64,000 nt of DNA from positions 62,001-126,000 of the forward strand of contig NZ_ARXV01000010.1 of NCBI RefSeq assembly GCF_000756665.1, in the 5' to 3' direction. Each line of letters opens with the position of its first letter. The first letter of the stretch is position 1. Source of the stretch: Alcanivorax nanhaiticus (GTDB lineage Bacteria; Pseudomonadota; Gammaproteobacteria; Pseudomonadales; Alcanivoracaceae). The notes beneath the pieces are model-generated. The model saw nothing but the letters and a program-made list of their open reading frames with translations. It did not search any database and was not told the DNA's origin. Below are positions 17,117 to 25,298 of this stretch, one piece after another. Made by a program: the position numbers and the translations under genes.

Positions 17117-18772
17117 CTAAACTCCAGCCACCGCGGCGTCCTCAAGTATCATATCTGCCCCTTTCTCTCCAATCATGGTCGCCGACTGATTGGTATTCCC
17201 GCCAACCAGGGTTGGCATGATAGACGCATCAACTACCCGCAACGACTGCAAGCCACGCACACGGAGACGAGGGTCGACCACTGCCATATGATCAATCCCC
17301 ATCTTACAAGTGCCGACCGGGTGGTATGCGGACTCGCCATTACGGCGCACCCACTCGGTGAGACTCGCGTCATCCTGTATTTCCAGCCCTGGTGAAATTT
17401 CTACATCCTGATGAAGATAAAGTGCACGCTGGGACAAAATATTACGAACAAGCCGAACACCACGAATGAGTTGTTCGACATCGGCAGGGTCAGCCATGTA
17501 ATTGGGGTCAATCAATGGTGCAGCGAGCGGATCAGCACTGTGTAAACCAATGCGGCCCCGGGACAAGGGCCTGAGCCCATAGATCATTACAATGTAGCCA
17601 TAGCCACTCATTGCAATCTTCATGTCACGCCCATGATCAGCGTACAGCATTGGTCCGAAGTGCAATTGCAGATCAGGTATCGGTAGCTCTGCTTGAGAGC
17701 AAATGAATCCGCCTGCCTCAGCGCCATTGCTAGACAGCACACCTCGGCGACCGCTCAGGTATTGCATTAAGGCCCACACCCCCTTCAACCAATAGCTCGG
17801 ATGCATCGAGATTCCCTGCCGGCTTCGCGATCTGACCCGCACAAAAACGTCAACATGATCTTGAAGATTACGCCCCACACCCTCCAGCGAATGACGCAGC
17901 TCAATGCCATGTCGAGCAAGCTCCTCGCGGGGGCCGACACCTGACAGCATAAGCAGTTGTGGCGAGTTGAATGCACCGCCGCATAGGATAACCTCCCGCC
18001 TAGCATGAGCTCTAACCAAACTTTTTGCGTGACGATACTCGACACCAATAGCGCGAGCACCCTCAAATAGCACGCGGGTAACATGTGCATCGCTGCAAAT
18101 GGTCAAGTTAGATCGCCCCGCCGCAGGCTCAAGATAAGCACGCGCATTACTGCAACGGGAGCCGTCTTTCTGGTAGGCGTAGTAATAACCGACACCTTCC
18201 TGATCAGGACCGTTGAAATCCCGATTACGCCGATACCCCGCCTGTACTGCGGCCTCGACAAACGCCGTACTCAACGGGTTGGTATAACGCCGCTCCGCCA
18301 CATTGAGAGGGCCATCCTGACCATGGAACCCTTCTGTATCCGGCACCATCTCAGGCTCGTAATGTTCTGACTTACGAAAATACGGCAGCACCTCGGCGTA
18401 TGACCAACCGTTACACCCCTGCCGTGCCCACTCGTCGTAGTCTCTGGCGTGACCACGGATATAGACTTGGGCGTTAATCCCACTCGAACCGCCAAGCATC
18501 TTGCCCCGCGGCTGGAACAATGAACGACCGTACATGTGCCGCTGTGGCTCAGTATAGAACTGCCAGTTGAAACGGCGACTGAACATCAACTGCAAAAATC
18601 CAAGAGGCGTGCTGACGAAAGGGTTGCGGCGACTCTCTGGCCCGGCTTCGAGTAGCAACACCGTATAGAGGCCACTCTCAGACAAACGATTGGCTACCGC
18701 ACACCCTGCCGACCCAGCCCCCACAACGATATAATCGAATTTTTCAGTCGCCAGTCCGGTCAAACCTTTCAT
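17117..18772 (-). CDS. GMC-family alcohol dehydrogenase (AlkJ/choline-dehydrogenase-like)
   Basis: FAD-dependent GMC oxidoreductase of 551 residues, likely oxidising the alcohol made by the P450 to an aldehyde. Visible are FDYIVVGAGSAGCAVANRL (FAD site, residues 12-30), PRGKMLGGSSGINAQVYIRG (GMC signature 1, about 88-107), GAFNSPQLLMLSGVGP (signature 2) and the C-terminal HPVGTCKMG with the catalytic His, followed by VVDASIMPTLVGGNTNQSATMIGEKGAD. Its start overlaps the CYP153 stop (TTAATG), so the two are translationally coupled. Members of this family act at the membrane with quinones as acceptors in AlkJ; that detail is inference. Confidence 0.92.
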   Translation of the reverse strand: MKGLTGLATEKFDYIVVGAGSAGCAVANRLSESGLYTVLLLEAGPESRRNPFVSTPLGFLQLMFSRRFNWQFYTEPQRHMYGRSLFQPRGKMLGGSSGINAQVYIRGHARDYDEWARQGCNGWSYAEVLPYFRKSEHYEPEMVPDTEGFHGQDGPLNVAERRYTNPLSTAFVEAAVQAGYRRNRDFNGPDQEGVGYYYAYQKDGSRCSNARAYLEPAAGRSNLTICSDAHVTRVLFEGARAIGVEYRHAKSLVRAHARREVILCGGAFNSPQLLMLSGVGPREELARHGIELRHSLEGVGRNLQDHVDVFVRVRSRSRQGISMHPSYWLKGVWALMQYLSGRRGVLSSNGAEAGGFICSQAELPIPDLQLHFGPMLYADHGRDMKIAMSGYGYIVMIYGLRPLSRGRIGLHSADPLAAPLIDPNYMADPADVEQLIRGVRLVRNILSQRALYLHQDVEISPGLEIQDDASLTEWVRRNGESAYHPVGTCKMGIDHMAVVDPRLRVRGLQSLRVVDASIMPTLVGGNTNQSATMIGEKGADMILEDAAVAGV

Positions 18773-20184
18773 TAATTTTTTTCCGTCAGTTTGACCATCA
18801 ACTTGGAATAGCCGCGCACGAAGTTGGACTGTACACGCTCCGGGTCACCAACCACTTCGATATTCTCGAAGCGCTTGAGCAGCTCTTCCCACAAAATGCG
18901 CAATTGCAGTTCGGCCAAGCGGTTACCCATACAACGATGAATACCGTAGCCAAAAGAAATATGGTTCCGTGCGTCCTTGCGATCAATAATGAGTTGGTCG
19001 GGGTTATCAAACTTGCGTTCGTCCCGATTACCCGAGGCATACCACATTAACACCCGGTCGCCTTTCTTGATGGTCTGGCCACGAAGTTCTACATCCTGTG
19101 TCGCCACCCTACGCATGTTGGCCAGTGGAGTTTGCCAACGAATGATTTCCGAAACCATGTTAGGAATCAGTTCCGGATTCGCCTTCAGCTTGGAGAATTC
19201 CTCGGGGAATTGATTCAAGGCCAAAACACCACCACTCATGGAATTCCTTGTGGTGTCATTGCCGCCAACGATAAGCAGAGCCAGATTCCCGATAAACTCC
19301 ATCGGTCGATTGATAAGGTCTTTTGTATCGTCGTTGCTCTGCAGCATACTGATCAAATCGAAACCGGGTTCTTCGCCGGAAGCACGTCGCGCCTCCTTGT
19401 CTCGCCACAGCCTGGAGAACGCCCTCGCCATATCTGCCGCGTCATCAAACATGACATCTTCGTCGGTAAATTCTCCACCCGTGGCGGATGCCGCGCCAGA
19501 CAAACGATCAGACCATTCAACGAGTTTGTGACGATCCTCATAAGGGAAATCCAGCAACGTAGCGAGCATACGGCCAGTCAGTTCTTTGGACACCGCCGGC
19601 ACCCAATCGAAAGGTTTATCCAGAGGCAAGCTGTCTAGCACTTCCGCCGCACGAGAACGAATCAGCCCTTCCATTTCTTTAAGGTTTTTCGGAGCAACGA
19701 CGCCCTGCACCGCTCGGCGCTGTACATCATGTTTGGGCGGATCCATGGCGATAAACATTTCCACCGATAGTCCGTCCGGTGGATCACCCAGAATAATTTG
19801 CGGCTCAGAGGAAAACAGTTCATGGCTCTTGTCGACGAACAAAATATCTTCATAGCGCGTTATTGACCAGAAAGGCCCGAATGGACTGTTCTTCTGGTAA
19901 TGTACCGGAGCTTCATCTCGTAACCGCTTAAAATAGGCGCGCCACTGATCTTGTCGATACAGAAAAGGGTTGCTGGTGTCGATATCTTCCAGTGCCAAGG
20001 TGCTAACATCAGGCAGGGGAGTTTCGACAAACTCCATTTGTGTGGAGCGAGAACCCACGGCCTTTCTCTTTGCCTTCATCAACATTTTCATGGTTTTAAT
20101 CTGAAAATGCATTGGCACCACTTTCGACGAAACGTTGAAAACCTTGGTCTGCAAACTGTTGCTTGAGCTTGTTTTTGTTGACAT
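18772..20184 (-). CDS. Cytochrome P450 alkane hydroxylase, CYP153 family
   Basis: Soluble P450 of 470 residues that hydroxylates the terminal carbon of medium-chain alkanes. Motifs: haem-ligand loop FGYGIHRC (411-418, Cys418), I-helix GGNDTT (307-312), K-helix ExxR (Glu346, Arg349), and the CYP153-typical MFIAMDPPKHDVQRR and WYASGNRDERKF segments. The gene lies between its ferredoxin (15 bp upstream) and a GMC alcohol dehydrogenase (overlap), with the reductase last, so the electron-transfer chain is complete. This order with a divergent AraC gene is known from Alcanivorax P450 clusters. Confidence 0.95.
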   Translation of the reverse strand: MSTKTSSSNSLQTKVFNVSSKVVPMHFQIKTMKMLMKAKRKAVGSRSTQMEFVETPLPDVSTLALEDIDTSNPFLYRQDQWRAYFKRLRDEAPVHYQKNSPFGPFWSITRYEDILFVDKSHELFSSEPQIILGDPPDGLSVEMFIAMDPPKHDVQRRAVQGVVAPKNLKEMEGLIRSRAAEVLDSLPLDKPFDWVPAVSKELTGRMLATLLDFPYEDRHKLVEWSDRLSGAASATGGEFTDEDVMFDDAADMARAFSRLWRDKEARRASGEEPGFDLISMLQSNDDTKDLINRPMEFIGNLALLIVGGNDTTRNSMSGGVLALNQFPEEFSKLKANPELIPNMVSEIIRWQTPLANMRRVATQDVELRGQTIKKGDRVLMWYASGNRDERKFDNPDQLIIDRKDARNHISFGYGIHRCMGNRLAELQLRILWEELLKRFENIEVVGDPERVQSNFVRGYSKLMVKLTEKN

Positions 20185-20198
20185 AGCTTTCTCCCTGC

Positions 20199-20519
20199 TT
20201 ACATCTGGAATTCAGGCAAATGCACGGTCATACCGTCCATCGCCTCAGTAATTTCTACCTGGCAGCCCAGACGCGAGGTTCTCGCCCGCTCCGGGGTCAT
20301 GGACAGCATCTGTTCTTCCGCGTCACCAACCGTTCCGGTATTGCCGAACCACTCATCGGCAACAATCATGTGGCAGGTACCACAGGCGCACTCGCCGCCA
20401 CAATCACCATCGATACCTGGCACGGCGTTATCAACCGCAACTTGCATAAGCGTAGAACCCGCCCTGAATTCCGTCACATGCTCGGTATCGTCATGTTCAA
20501 TAAAGATAATTTTTCCCAC
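20199..20519 (-). CDS. [2Fe-2S] ferredoxin of the CYP153 system
   Basis: A 106-residue adrenodoxin/putidaredoxin-type ferredoxin. Cluster ligands Cys40, Cys46, Cys49 and Cys86 fit the C-x5-C-x2-C-x36-C pattern (DCGGECACGTCHMIV and RLGCQV), with an extra Cys at 44. It shuttles electrons from the reductase (15787-17019) to the P450. First gene of the operon, directly facing the AraC gene across a 122-bp regulatory region. Confidence 0.95.
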   Translation of the reverse strand: MGKIIFIEHDDTEHVTEFRAGSTLMQVAVDNAVPGIDGDCGGECACGTCHMIVADEWFGNTGTVGDAEEQMLSMTPERARTSRLGCQVEITEAMDGMTVHLPEFQM

Positions 20520-20580
20520 AGCGCGTCTCCTAGTATTTATGTCTAACCTGAAGATTGGCTATATAGCGGCATGCCAGCGA

Positions 20581-20617
20581 GGACATTTCTTGACAGGACG
20601 GGGACATTTAAAGACAG
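20581..20617. promoter_or_regulatory. AraC-type direct-repeat operator
   Basis: GGACATTTCTTGACAG (20581-20596) and GGACATTTAAAGACAG (20602-20617) are two direct repeats exactly 21 bp apart, i.e. two helical turns. AraC-family dimers typically bind such head-to-tail repeats. The site lies in the 122-bp gap between the divergent ferredoxin operon and the AraC gene, close to the AraC start. Confidence 0.65.
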
Positions 20618-20641
20618 TAATGACTTTCCGAGGAGAGGCTA

Positions 20642-21688
20642 ATGGCAATAACTACGCAGAGTGATAGCTTGCAAAGCGTGGATGCTGATATCCCATCGAA
20701 CTACTCACGCCTTATCGCCCGTGAACTTGGTCTGAGTGCACGAGAGCTGCCCCGACTCCTGCGCAAAACAGATGTGGATGTTACGCAATTACTCAAAGAT
20801 GAGAGTCGACTCACCGCAACCCAACAGATGCAGATCTTGCGTAATGCTTTGGATCTATCCGGTAAACCAGAGTTCGGCTTGCGGTTGGGCAGGCGCCTCA
20901 CCCCGGCAACCCATGGGGTGATGGGCTTTGTTGCTAACAGCAGCCCCGACCTTTATACCGCGCTGCAAGCCGTTCACACTTTCCTGCCTACGCGAGCAAG
21001 CTTTATTCAGGTGAACCTGCAAAACACTGAGGATTATCTGGAATGTGTTGTGAGCTTTCAGGTAGCGATGGACAACGACGTGGAGCGCTGCTTGGCAGAT
21101 ACTGTGATCAAGGCTTTTTTTGAAATTGGCGAGTTCATCGTAGGTCGCCCATTGTATGAATCAGAGGTTCATTTCCCCCATCCAGCCCCCGTCTACCAGG
21201 ACATGTACCGGGAGTATTTACCAGGCAAAGTTTACTTCGACTGCAATCACTTCAAACTAAAATTAGCAATGGAGTTATGTCGAAAGCCGAACGCATCAGC
21301 CAATCATGAAAGCTATCATCTGGCCTTTCAGCAGTGCGAATCCATGCTTGCGCGCCTTCAGAACCCTGAACCGGACTATCGGACTCGGCTACAGAAAATG
21401 ATGCTTTCCCGACCACCCGGGACACTGAGTGAAGATGAAGCCGCCGCCTCCCTCTTCATGAGCAAACGCACCCTTGCACGGAAGCTCAAGAAAGAAAACA
21501 GCAGCTTCAGAAAGATTCGCGATGAAGTGCTATCCAGGCAAGCAGCAAGCTATTTGTGCGAGAGTCAGCTCTCGGTCGAAGCAACCGCTACACTGTTGAA
21601 TTATCATGACACTGCCAGCTTCAGACGGGCGTTTAAACGCTGGTTTGGTCAGACTCCTGATCAGTACAGACAAAGGACGGGCACATAA
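20642..21688 (+). CDS. AraC-family transcriptional regulator of the CYP153 operon
   Basis: A 348-residue regulator of the OruR-like type: an N-terminal arabinose-binding-like domain (about 20-210, with the typical THGVMGFVANSSPDL) and a C-terminal double helix-turn-helix (about 240-345, ending SVEATATLLNYHDTASFRRAFKRWFGQTPDQYR). Divergent from the P450 operon with a 21-bp direct-repeat site between them, so it very likely activates the operon in response to alkane or an oxidised product. GAGGAGAG precedes the ATG. Confidence 0.93.
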   Translation: MAITTQSDSLQSVDADIPSNYSRLIARELGLSARELPRLLRKTDVDVTQLLKDESRLTATQQMQILRNALDLSGKPEFGLRLGRRLTPATHGVMGFVANSSPDLYTALQAVHTFLPTRASFIQVNLQNTEDYLECVVSFQVAMDNDVERCLADTVIKAFFEIGEFIVGRPLYESEVHFPHPAPVYQDMYREYLPGKVYFDCNHFKLKLAMELCRKPNASANHESYHLAFQQCESMLARLQNPEPDYRTRLQKMMLSRPPGTLSEDEAAASLFMSKRTLARKLKKENSSFRKIRDEVLSRQAASYLCESQLSVEATATLLNYHDTASFRRAFKRWFGQTPDQYRQRTGT

Positions 21689-21744
21689 GCCGTGCTGACA
21701 GTCAGCAATCAGCGCTGGTCATGACTTCTCATTCAATAGATCGT

Positions 21745-22350
21745 CTAGCGCTTGAGCACACCGTCTTTAATTACCACCCACACAAAGTCACCGATATCTT
21801 TTACGGTATACCGCCCGCCCTCGTTAAACCATGTTGCGACCCAATTTAACGCTCCCAAGCCGATAAGGCGCAAAAGGTCACGATCTACATCCGCACGAAT
21901 CAGGTTTTGAGAGGACAAGGATTGGATCATAGCAGACCAAAGAAGTTCGTATCTGTCTCGTAGATCAATCATTTCCTTGCGTGACTGGCCCTGCAAGGAG
22001 CGCCATTCAAAAAGGAGGACATAGACCATATCCGACCCACCAACCAGCAACTCAAGGTGAGCATTGATCCCCTGACGCAACTGCTCAAGCGGCTCACTTT
22101 CCCCCCGAATGGCCTCAGACAAGGCCGTAGACGCTTGCTCAAGCGCAAGGCGCATCAAGTCGACCAGAATGCTTTCCTTGGAGGGGTAACGGTAATGCAA
22201 GCTGCCAGGCAGCATGCCACAAGCCTCGGCGATTTCTTTAACGGTGGTTTTATCGAACCCCTTTTGACGAAATAGACGAGCTGCAGCACCGAGCACAAAC
22301 ACTCGATCCGCCTCCGCCACCGGCGTTACCTGATTTTTCTTTCTTCCCAC
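21745..22350 (-). CDS. TetR-family regulator, probable master repressor of the 22-45 kb cluster
   Basis: A 201-residue protein with an N-terminal TetR helix-turn-helix (FVLGAAARLFRQKGF...EIAEACGMLPGSLHYRYPSKESIL, about residues 17-66) and a C-terminal ligand domain. It is divergent from the 22532-26938 operon; the intergenic region carries an ATTTGG-N8-ACAAAT palindrome at 22475-22494, one of four related sites that precede operons across 22 kb. I infer that it binds all four. The inducer is unknown. Its own start is 125 bp from the nearest site. Confidence 0.88.
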   Translation of the reverse strand: MGRKKNQVTPVAEADRVFVLGAAARLFRQKGFDKTTVKEIAEACGMLPGSLHYRYPSKESILVDLMRLALEQASTALSEAIRGESEPLEQLRQGINAHLELLVGGSDMVYVLLFEWRSLQGQSRKEMIDLRDRYELLWSAMIQSLSSQNLIRADVDRDLLRLIGLGALNWVATWFNEGGRYTVKDIGDFVWVVIKDGVLKR

Positions 22351-22463
22351 AAGGCACTCCCATGCTGTAAGCCTTTGATTCTAGCATTCCTTTTAAAGTC
22401 GGCCCAGCCTTCCTGGCCGATGGCACTATTCGATCTATACAGATAAAAACACGCTGTCTACCT

Positions 22464-22494
22464 TATAATCTTGAATTTGGTTGGTTATACAAAT
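22464..22494 (+). promoter_or_regulatory. Promoter -10 and operator site A
   Basis: A perfect TATAAT (22464-22469) is followed 5 bp later by the palindrome ATTTGG-TTGGTTAT-ACAAAT (22475-22494), which would cover the transcription start. It matches sites at 27192, 31885 and 44766. No good -35 was found. Confidence 0.7.
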
Positions 22495-22531
22495 AAAGTC
22501 CAATGAATGCACTTTACTTGGGAGCGATCCA

Positions 22532-23476
22532 ATGGCTCTGGCAAACCGCAAGATTGGTTACGACGAGGTTGTAACCCGTGACATTCACTTTCCCATGAAC
22601 ATCGAAAACGTGGCTCGCCACTGGTTTCGCAACGACCCGTGGTCCACTCACTGGATGAATGCCATTCTCGCCGCCGTCCCCGACGGTGAACGCTGGGTGA
22701 TGAATTCTGCAAGACGGCAGCTTGGCAAGCTTGACGATCCAGAAGTGCTGAACGCAGCTAAAGAATTCATTCGCCAGGAGCGCATTCATGCTCGTGAGCA
22801 CGATGAAATGAACGCCATCGGCGTGCAACACGGGGTTCCCATCGACAAGGTTGAAGGCGTGTTCAAGCTGATCCGTAAGCAACTCCAACACCGCCTCAGT
22901 GACGATATGCAGAGCTCCATCGCAGCGGCGTTTGAACATTTCACGGCCATTATTTCCTCGGTACTGCTTGAGCACCCGGAGCTGTTTGACGAAACCCACC
23001 CGGATTTGCGTGCCATGCTCTACTGGCACTTTGTCGAAGAAACCGAGCACAAGAGCGTCAGTTATGACGTCTTCGTCGATGCCAGTGGTGGTGGCTACCG
23101 CAGTTACCGACTGCGTATCAGTGGCATGCTACTGGCCATTGCCCTGGGCTTCCCCATTATGATCGGCAACCAGACCTATCTGCTCTACAAGGATCGTCAA
23201 ATTCTGAATTTGTGGTCCGCCGCCAAAATGACCAAAGTCCTGTTCTGGCGTCCCGGCATTCTTTCCAAGGTACTCGCTGGCGTGCCCCCCTATTTCTCCC
23301 CCACTTTCCACCCGTGGGATGACGATAACCGTGATGTAATCCGGATCTGGAAACGCGCCTACGAAAGAACTGGCGACCCTCATAAGGCCTATCAAGCGCT
23401 CAGAGACCACCGAGCCAACAATGTACACGGTACATTCGAAACGCCACAACCTGAACCCGCATGGGGGCAGGCATGA
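22532..23476 (+). CDS. PF10118 ferritin-like predicted metal-dependent hydrolase (copy 1)
   Basis: A 314-residue member of the COG3687/PF10118 family, whose biochemical role is not established. It has carboxylate and His pairs in helices in the ferritin-like manner: QERIHAREHD (Glu83, His86, Glu89), FEHFTA (Glu135, His136) and HFVEETEHKSVSYDVF (His166, Glu169, Glu172, His173), suggesting a di-metal centre. Residues about 185-205 are hydrophobic and could anchor it to a membrane. I use the ATG at 22532 with GGGAGCG upstream; a TTG at 22481 would start inside the operator. Two paralogues occur at 35307 and 43826. It leads an operon with an SDR, an esterase and a monooxygenase. Confidence 0.85.
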   Translation: MALANRKIGYDEVVTRDIHFPMNIENVARHWFRNDPWSTHWMNAILAAVPDGERWVMNSARRQLGKLDDPEVLNAAKEFIRQERIHAREHDEMNAIGVQHGVPIDKVEGVFKLIRKQLQHRLSDDMQSSIAAAFEHFTAIISSVLLEHPELFDETHPDLRAMLYWHFVEETEHKSVSYDVFVDASGGGYRSYRLRISGMLLAIALGFPIMIGNQTYLLYKDRQILNLWSAAKMTKVLFWRPGILSKVLAGVPPYFSPTFHPWDDDNRDVIRIWKRAYERTGDPHKAYQALRDHRANNVHGTFETPQPEPAWGQA

Positions 23477-24300
23477 AAAAGAAACCCTTGCACCCGTCAA
23501 CTCAGGCGGCAGCTGTCATCACCGGGGCGGGTAGCGGCATCGGTCGTAGCTTTGCTTACGAAGTTGCCCGTCGAGGCGGTTCGGTACTGTGTGTCGATAT
23601 CAATGAAGAGCGCGCCGAACAGGTGGCGATCAGCCTGCGAGCACTCGGTACTCACGCGGTAGCCCTGGGGTGTGATGTCGGCGATGAAAAACAGATGGCA
23701 TACCTGGCGGAAAATGCCGAGCCTTTGCTCGGCAGGCCGGTAACCCTGGTAATCAACAACGCCGGCGTCGGCCTCGGTGGCCCAATCGGCGAGGTGTCAC
23801 TTGAAGATTGGCACTGGTGCATGAACGTCAATCTATGGGGGGTTATTCACGGCTGCCATTATTTTGCCCCTCAGCTTCGCGATCTGGGCTATGGAGGCAT
23901 CATCAATGTGGCCTCTGCTGCCGCATTCGGGTCCGCCCCGGAAATGGCCGCCTACAACGTCACCAAGGCGGGGGTGCTGGCCCTGTCCGAAACGCTGTCT
24001 TCTGAACTGACCGGTACCGGCGTAAAAATCACGGCCCTGTGCCCAACCGTGGTCCCGACCAATATCGTCGAGAATGGGCGCCTGCCTGAACGTCGCCGTG
24101 ACTTTGCCCGTTCAGCGATGACCCGCTATGCCCTCACCAACGCCGACCAGGTGGCCCGACAGACCCTCAGTGCCCTTGATCGAGGTGAGCTTTACATGCT
24201 GCCACAAATTGACGGCCGGCTTGCCTGGCGGTTGAAACGCCTGACGCCACGACTATACGCCCGCGCGATTGGCGAAGCTTACAGAATGCTGGCTGATTAA
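23473..24300 (+). CDS. Short-chain dehydrogenase/reductase (SDR)
   Basis: A 275-residue NAD(P)-dependent oxidoreductase: cofactor motif TGAGSGIG near the N-terminus, NNAGVG, the catalytic Ser in NVASAAA and the YxxxK of AAYNVTKAG. It overlaps the preceding gene by ATGA, so coupling is expected. In this context it would interconvert a secondary alcohol and a ketone feeding the monooxygenase at 25295. A second SDR in the partner operon (34399) shares the NNAGVGLG block. Confidence 0.9.
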   Translation: MKKKPLHPSTQAAAVITGAGSGIGRSFAYEVARRGGSVLCVDINEERAEQVAISLRALGTHAVALGCDVGDEKQMAYLAENAEPLLGRPVTLVINNAGVGLGGPIGEVSLEDWHWCMNVNLWGVIHGCHYFAPQLRDLGYGGIINVASAAAFGSAPEMAAYNVTKAGVLALSETLSSELTGTGVKITALCPTVVPTNIVENGRLPERRRDFARSAMTRYALTNADQVARQTLSALDRGELYMLPQIDGRLAWRLKRLTPRLYARAIGEAYRMLAD

Positions 24301-24338
24301 ACCGCATTAGTGGAAACGAAACACGCAAGGAATTCAAT

Positions 24339-25298
24339 ATGGCCTCCATTCCTACAACAATTTTGAAGCTACTTTTTCGCGCCGGCATGAAGCGTGATAT
24401 ACGCGACCCGGACAAACTGGTAAGACATCTTCGCAGGGTGATGAACGCGCCTTTGGCCCCCTCTCTGCTGCCACGCGGAGTGCGACTCAAGCGAGGCAAG
24501 GTTGCAGGAATAGCTGGCCACTGGCTAGGCACCGCAGACCCACAAATCACCATACTCTACCTGCATGGTGGCGCCTTCATCGGCGGGCGGCTTGATACCT
24601 ATCACCACTTTTGTGGCCGTTTGGCTCACGCCCTGAATGCGCGGGTCTTTCTTCCGGATTACCGACTAGCCCCTGAGCACCCCTTCCCGGCAGCAACGGA
24701 TGACGCCTTTAATGTGTATCGTGAACTGATCGCAGACCCTCGCCCTGTGGTCATTGCGGGAGACTCTGCGGGAGGCAACCTGACGTTAGTCACATTGCTG
24801 CGTGCCCGTGATCAGCTGCTGAAAATGCCGGCTTGCGCCCTCGCCATTTCGCCGGCATCGGATGCGCGAGGCACCCTGATGTCCAGACAGGCGAATAGCG
24901 ACAGCGATACCATGCTTTCCCATGGCATGATTGAGGTGGCAACGGATATCTATCTGGCCGGCGCGGACCCCGCTCACCCGTATGCCTCACCAATCACCGC
25001 GGATTTCACCGGCTTGCCCCCTCTACTTTTCACTGTCAGTAGCGAAGAGTGTCTGCGCGACGATACCCATGCAGCAGCACAATGCGCGCGAGATGCGGGG
25101 GTGCCCGTGCAGGTTCTGGAGCGCGATGATATGCCGCACGTGTGGCCCGTATTCACCTTTTTGCTACCAGAGGCAAAGCAGGACTTCCCTACCATCGTCC
25201 GAATTCTGGGAAAGTATCTGACCAGCAATAACGTCGGCAAAGCCCCATCCCAAACGGTCAATGCTAGCGATAGCGCCATAGTTGAGGTTGCATCATGA
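24339..25298 (+). CDS. Alpha/beta hydrolase, hormone-sensitive-lipase family
   Basis: A 319-residue esterase: oxyanion-hole motif HGGAF (residues 76-80), nucleophile motif GDSAGG (141-146, Ser143), and a C-terminal His in DMPHVWPVF. It would hydrolyse the ester made by the adjacent Baeyer-Villiger type enzyme. AAGGAA precedes the ATG. Its stop overlaps the monooxygenase start (ATGA). No signal peptide is evident, so it is probably cytoplasmic. Confidence 0.92.
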   Translation: MASIPTTILKLLFRAGMKRDIRDPDKLVRHLRRVMNAPLAPSLLPRGVRLKRGKVAGIAGHWLGTADPQITILYLHGGAFIGGRLDTYHHFCGRLAHALNARVFLPDYRLAPEHPFPAATDDAFNVYRELIADPRPVVIAGDSAGGNLTLVTLLRARDQLLKMPACALAISPASDARGTLMSRQANSDSDTMLSHGMIEVATDIYLAGADPAHPYASPITADFTGLPPLLFTVSSEECLRDDTHAAAQCARDAGVPVQVLERDDMPHVWPVFTFLLPEAKQDFPTIVRILGKYLTSNNVGKAPSQTVNASDSAIVEVAS

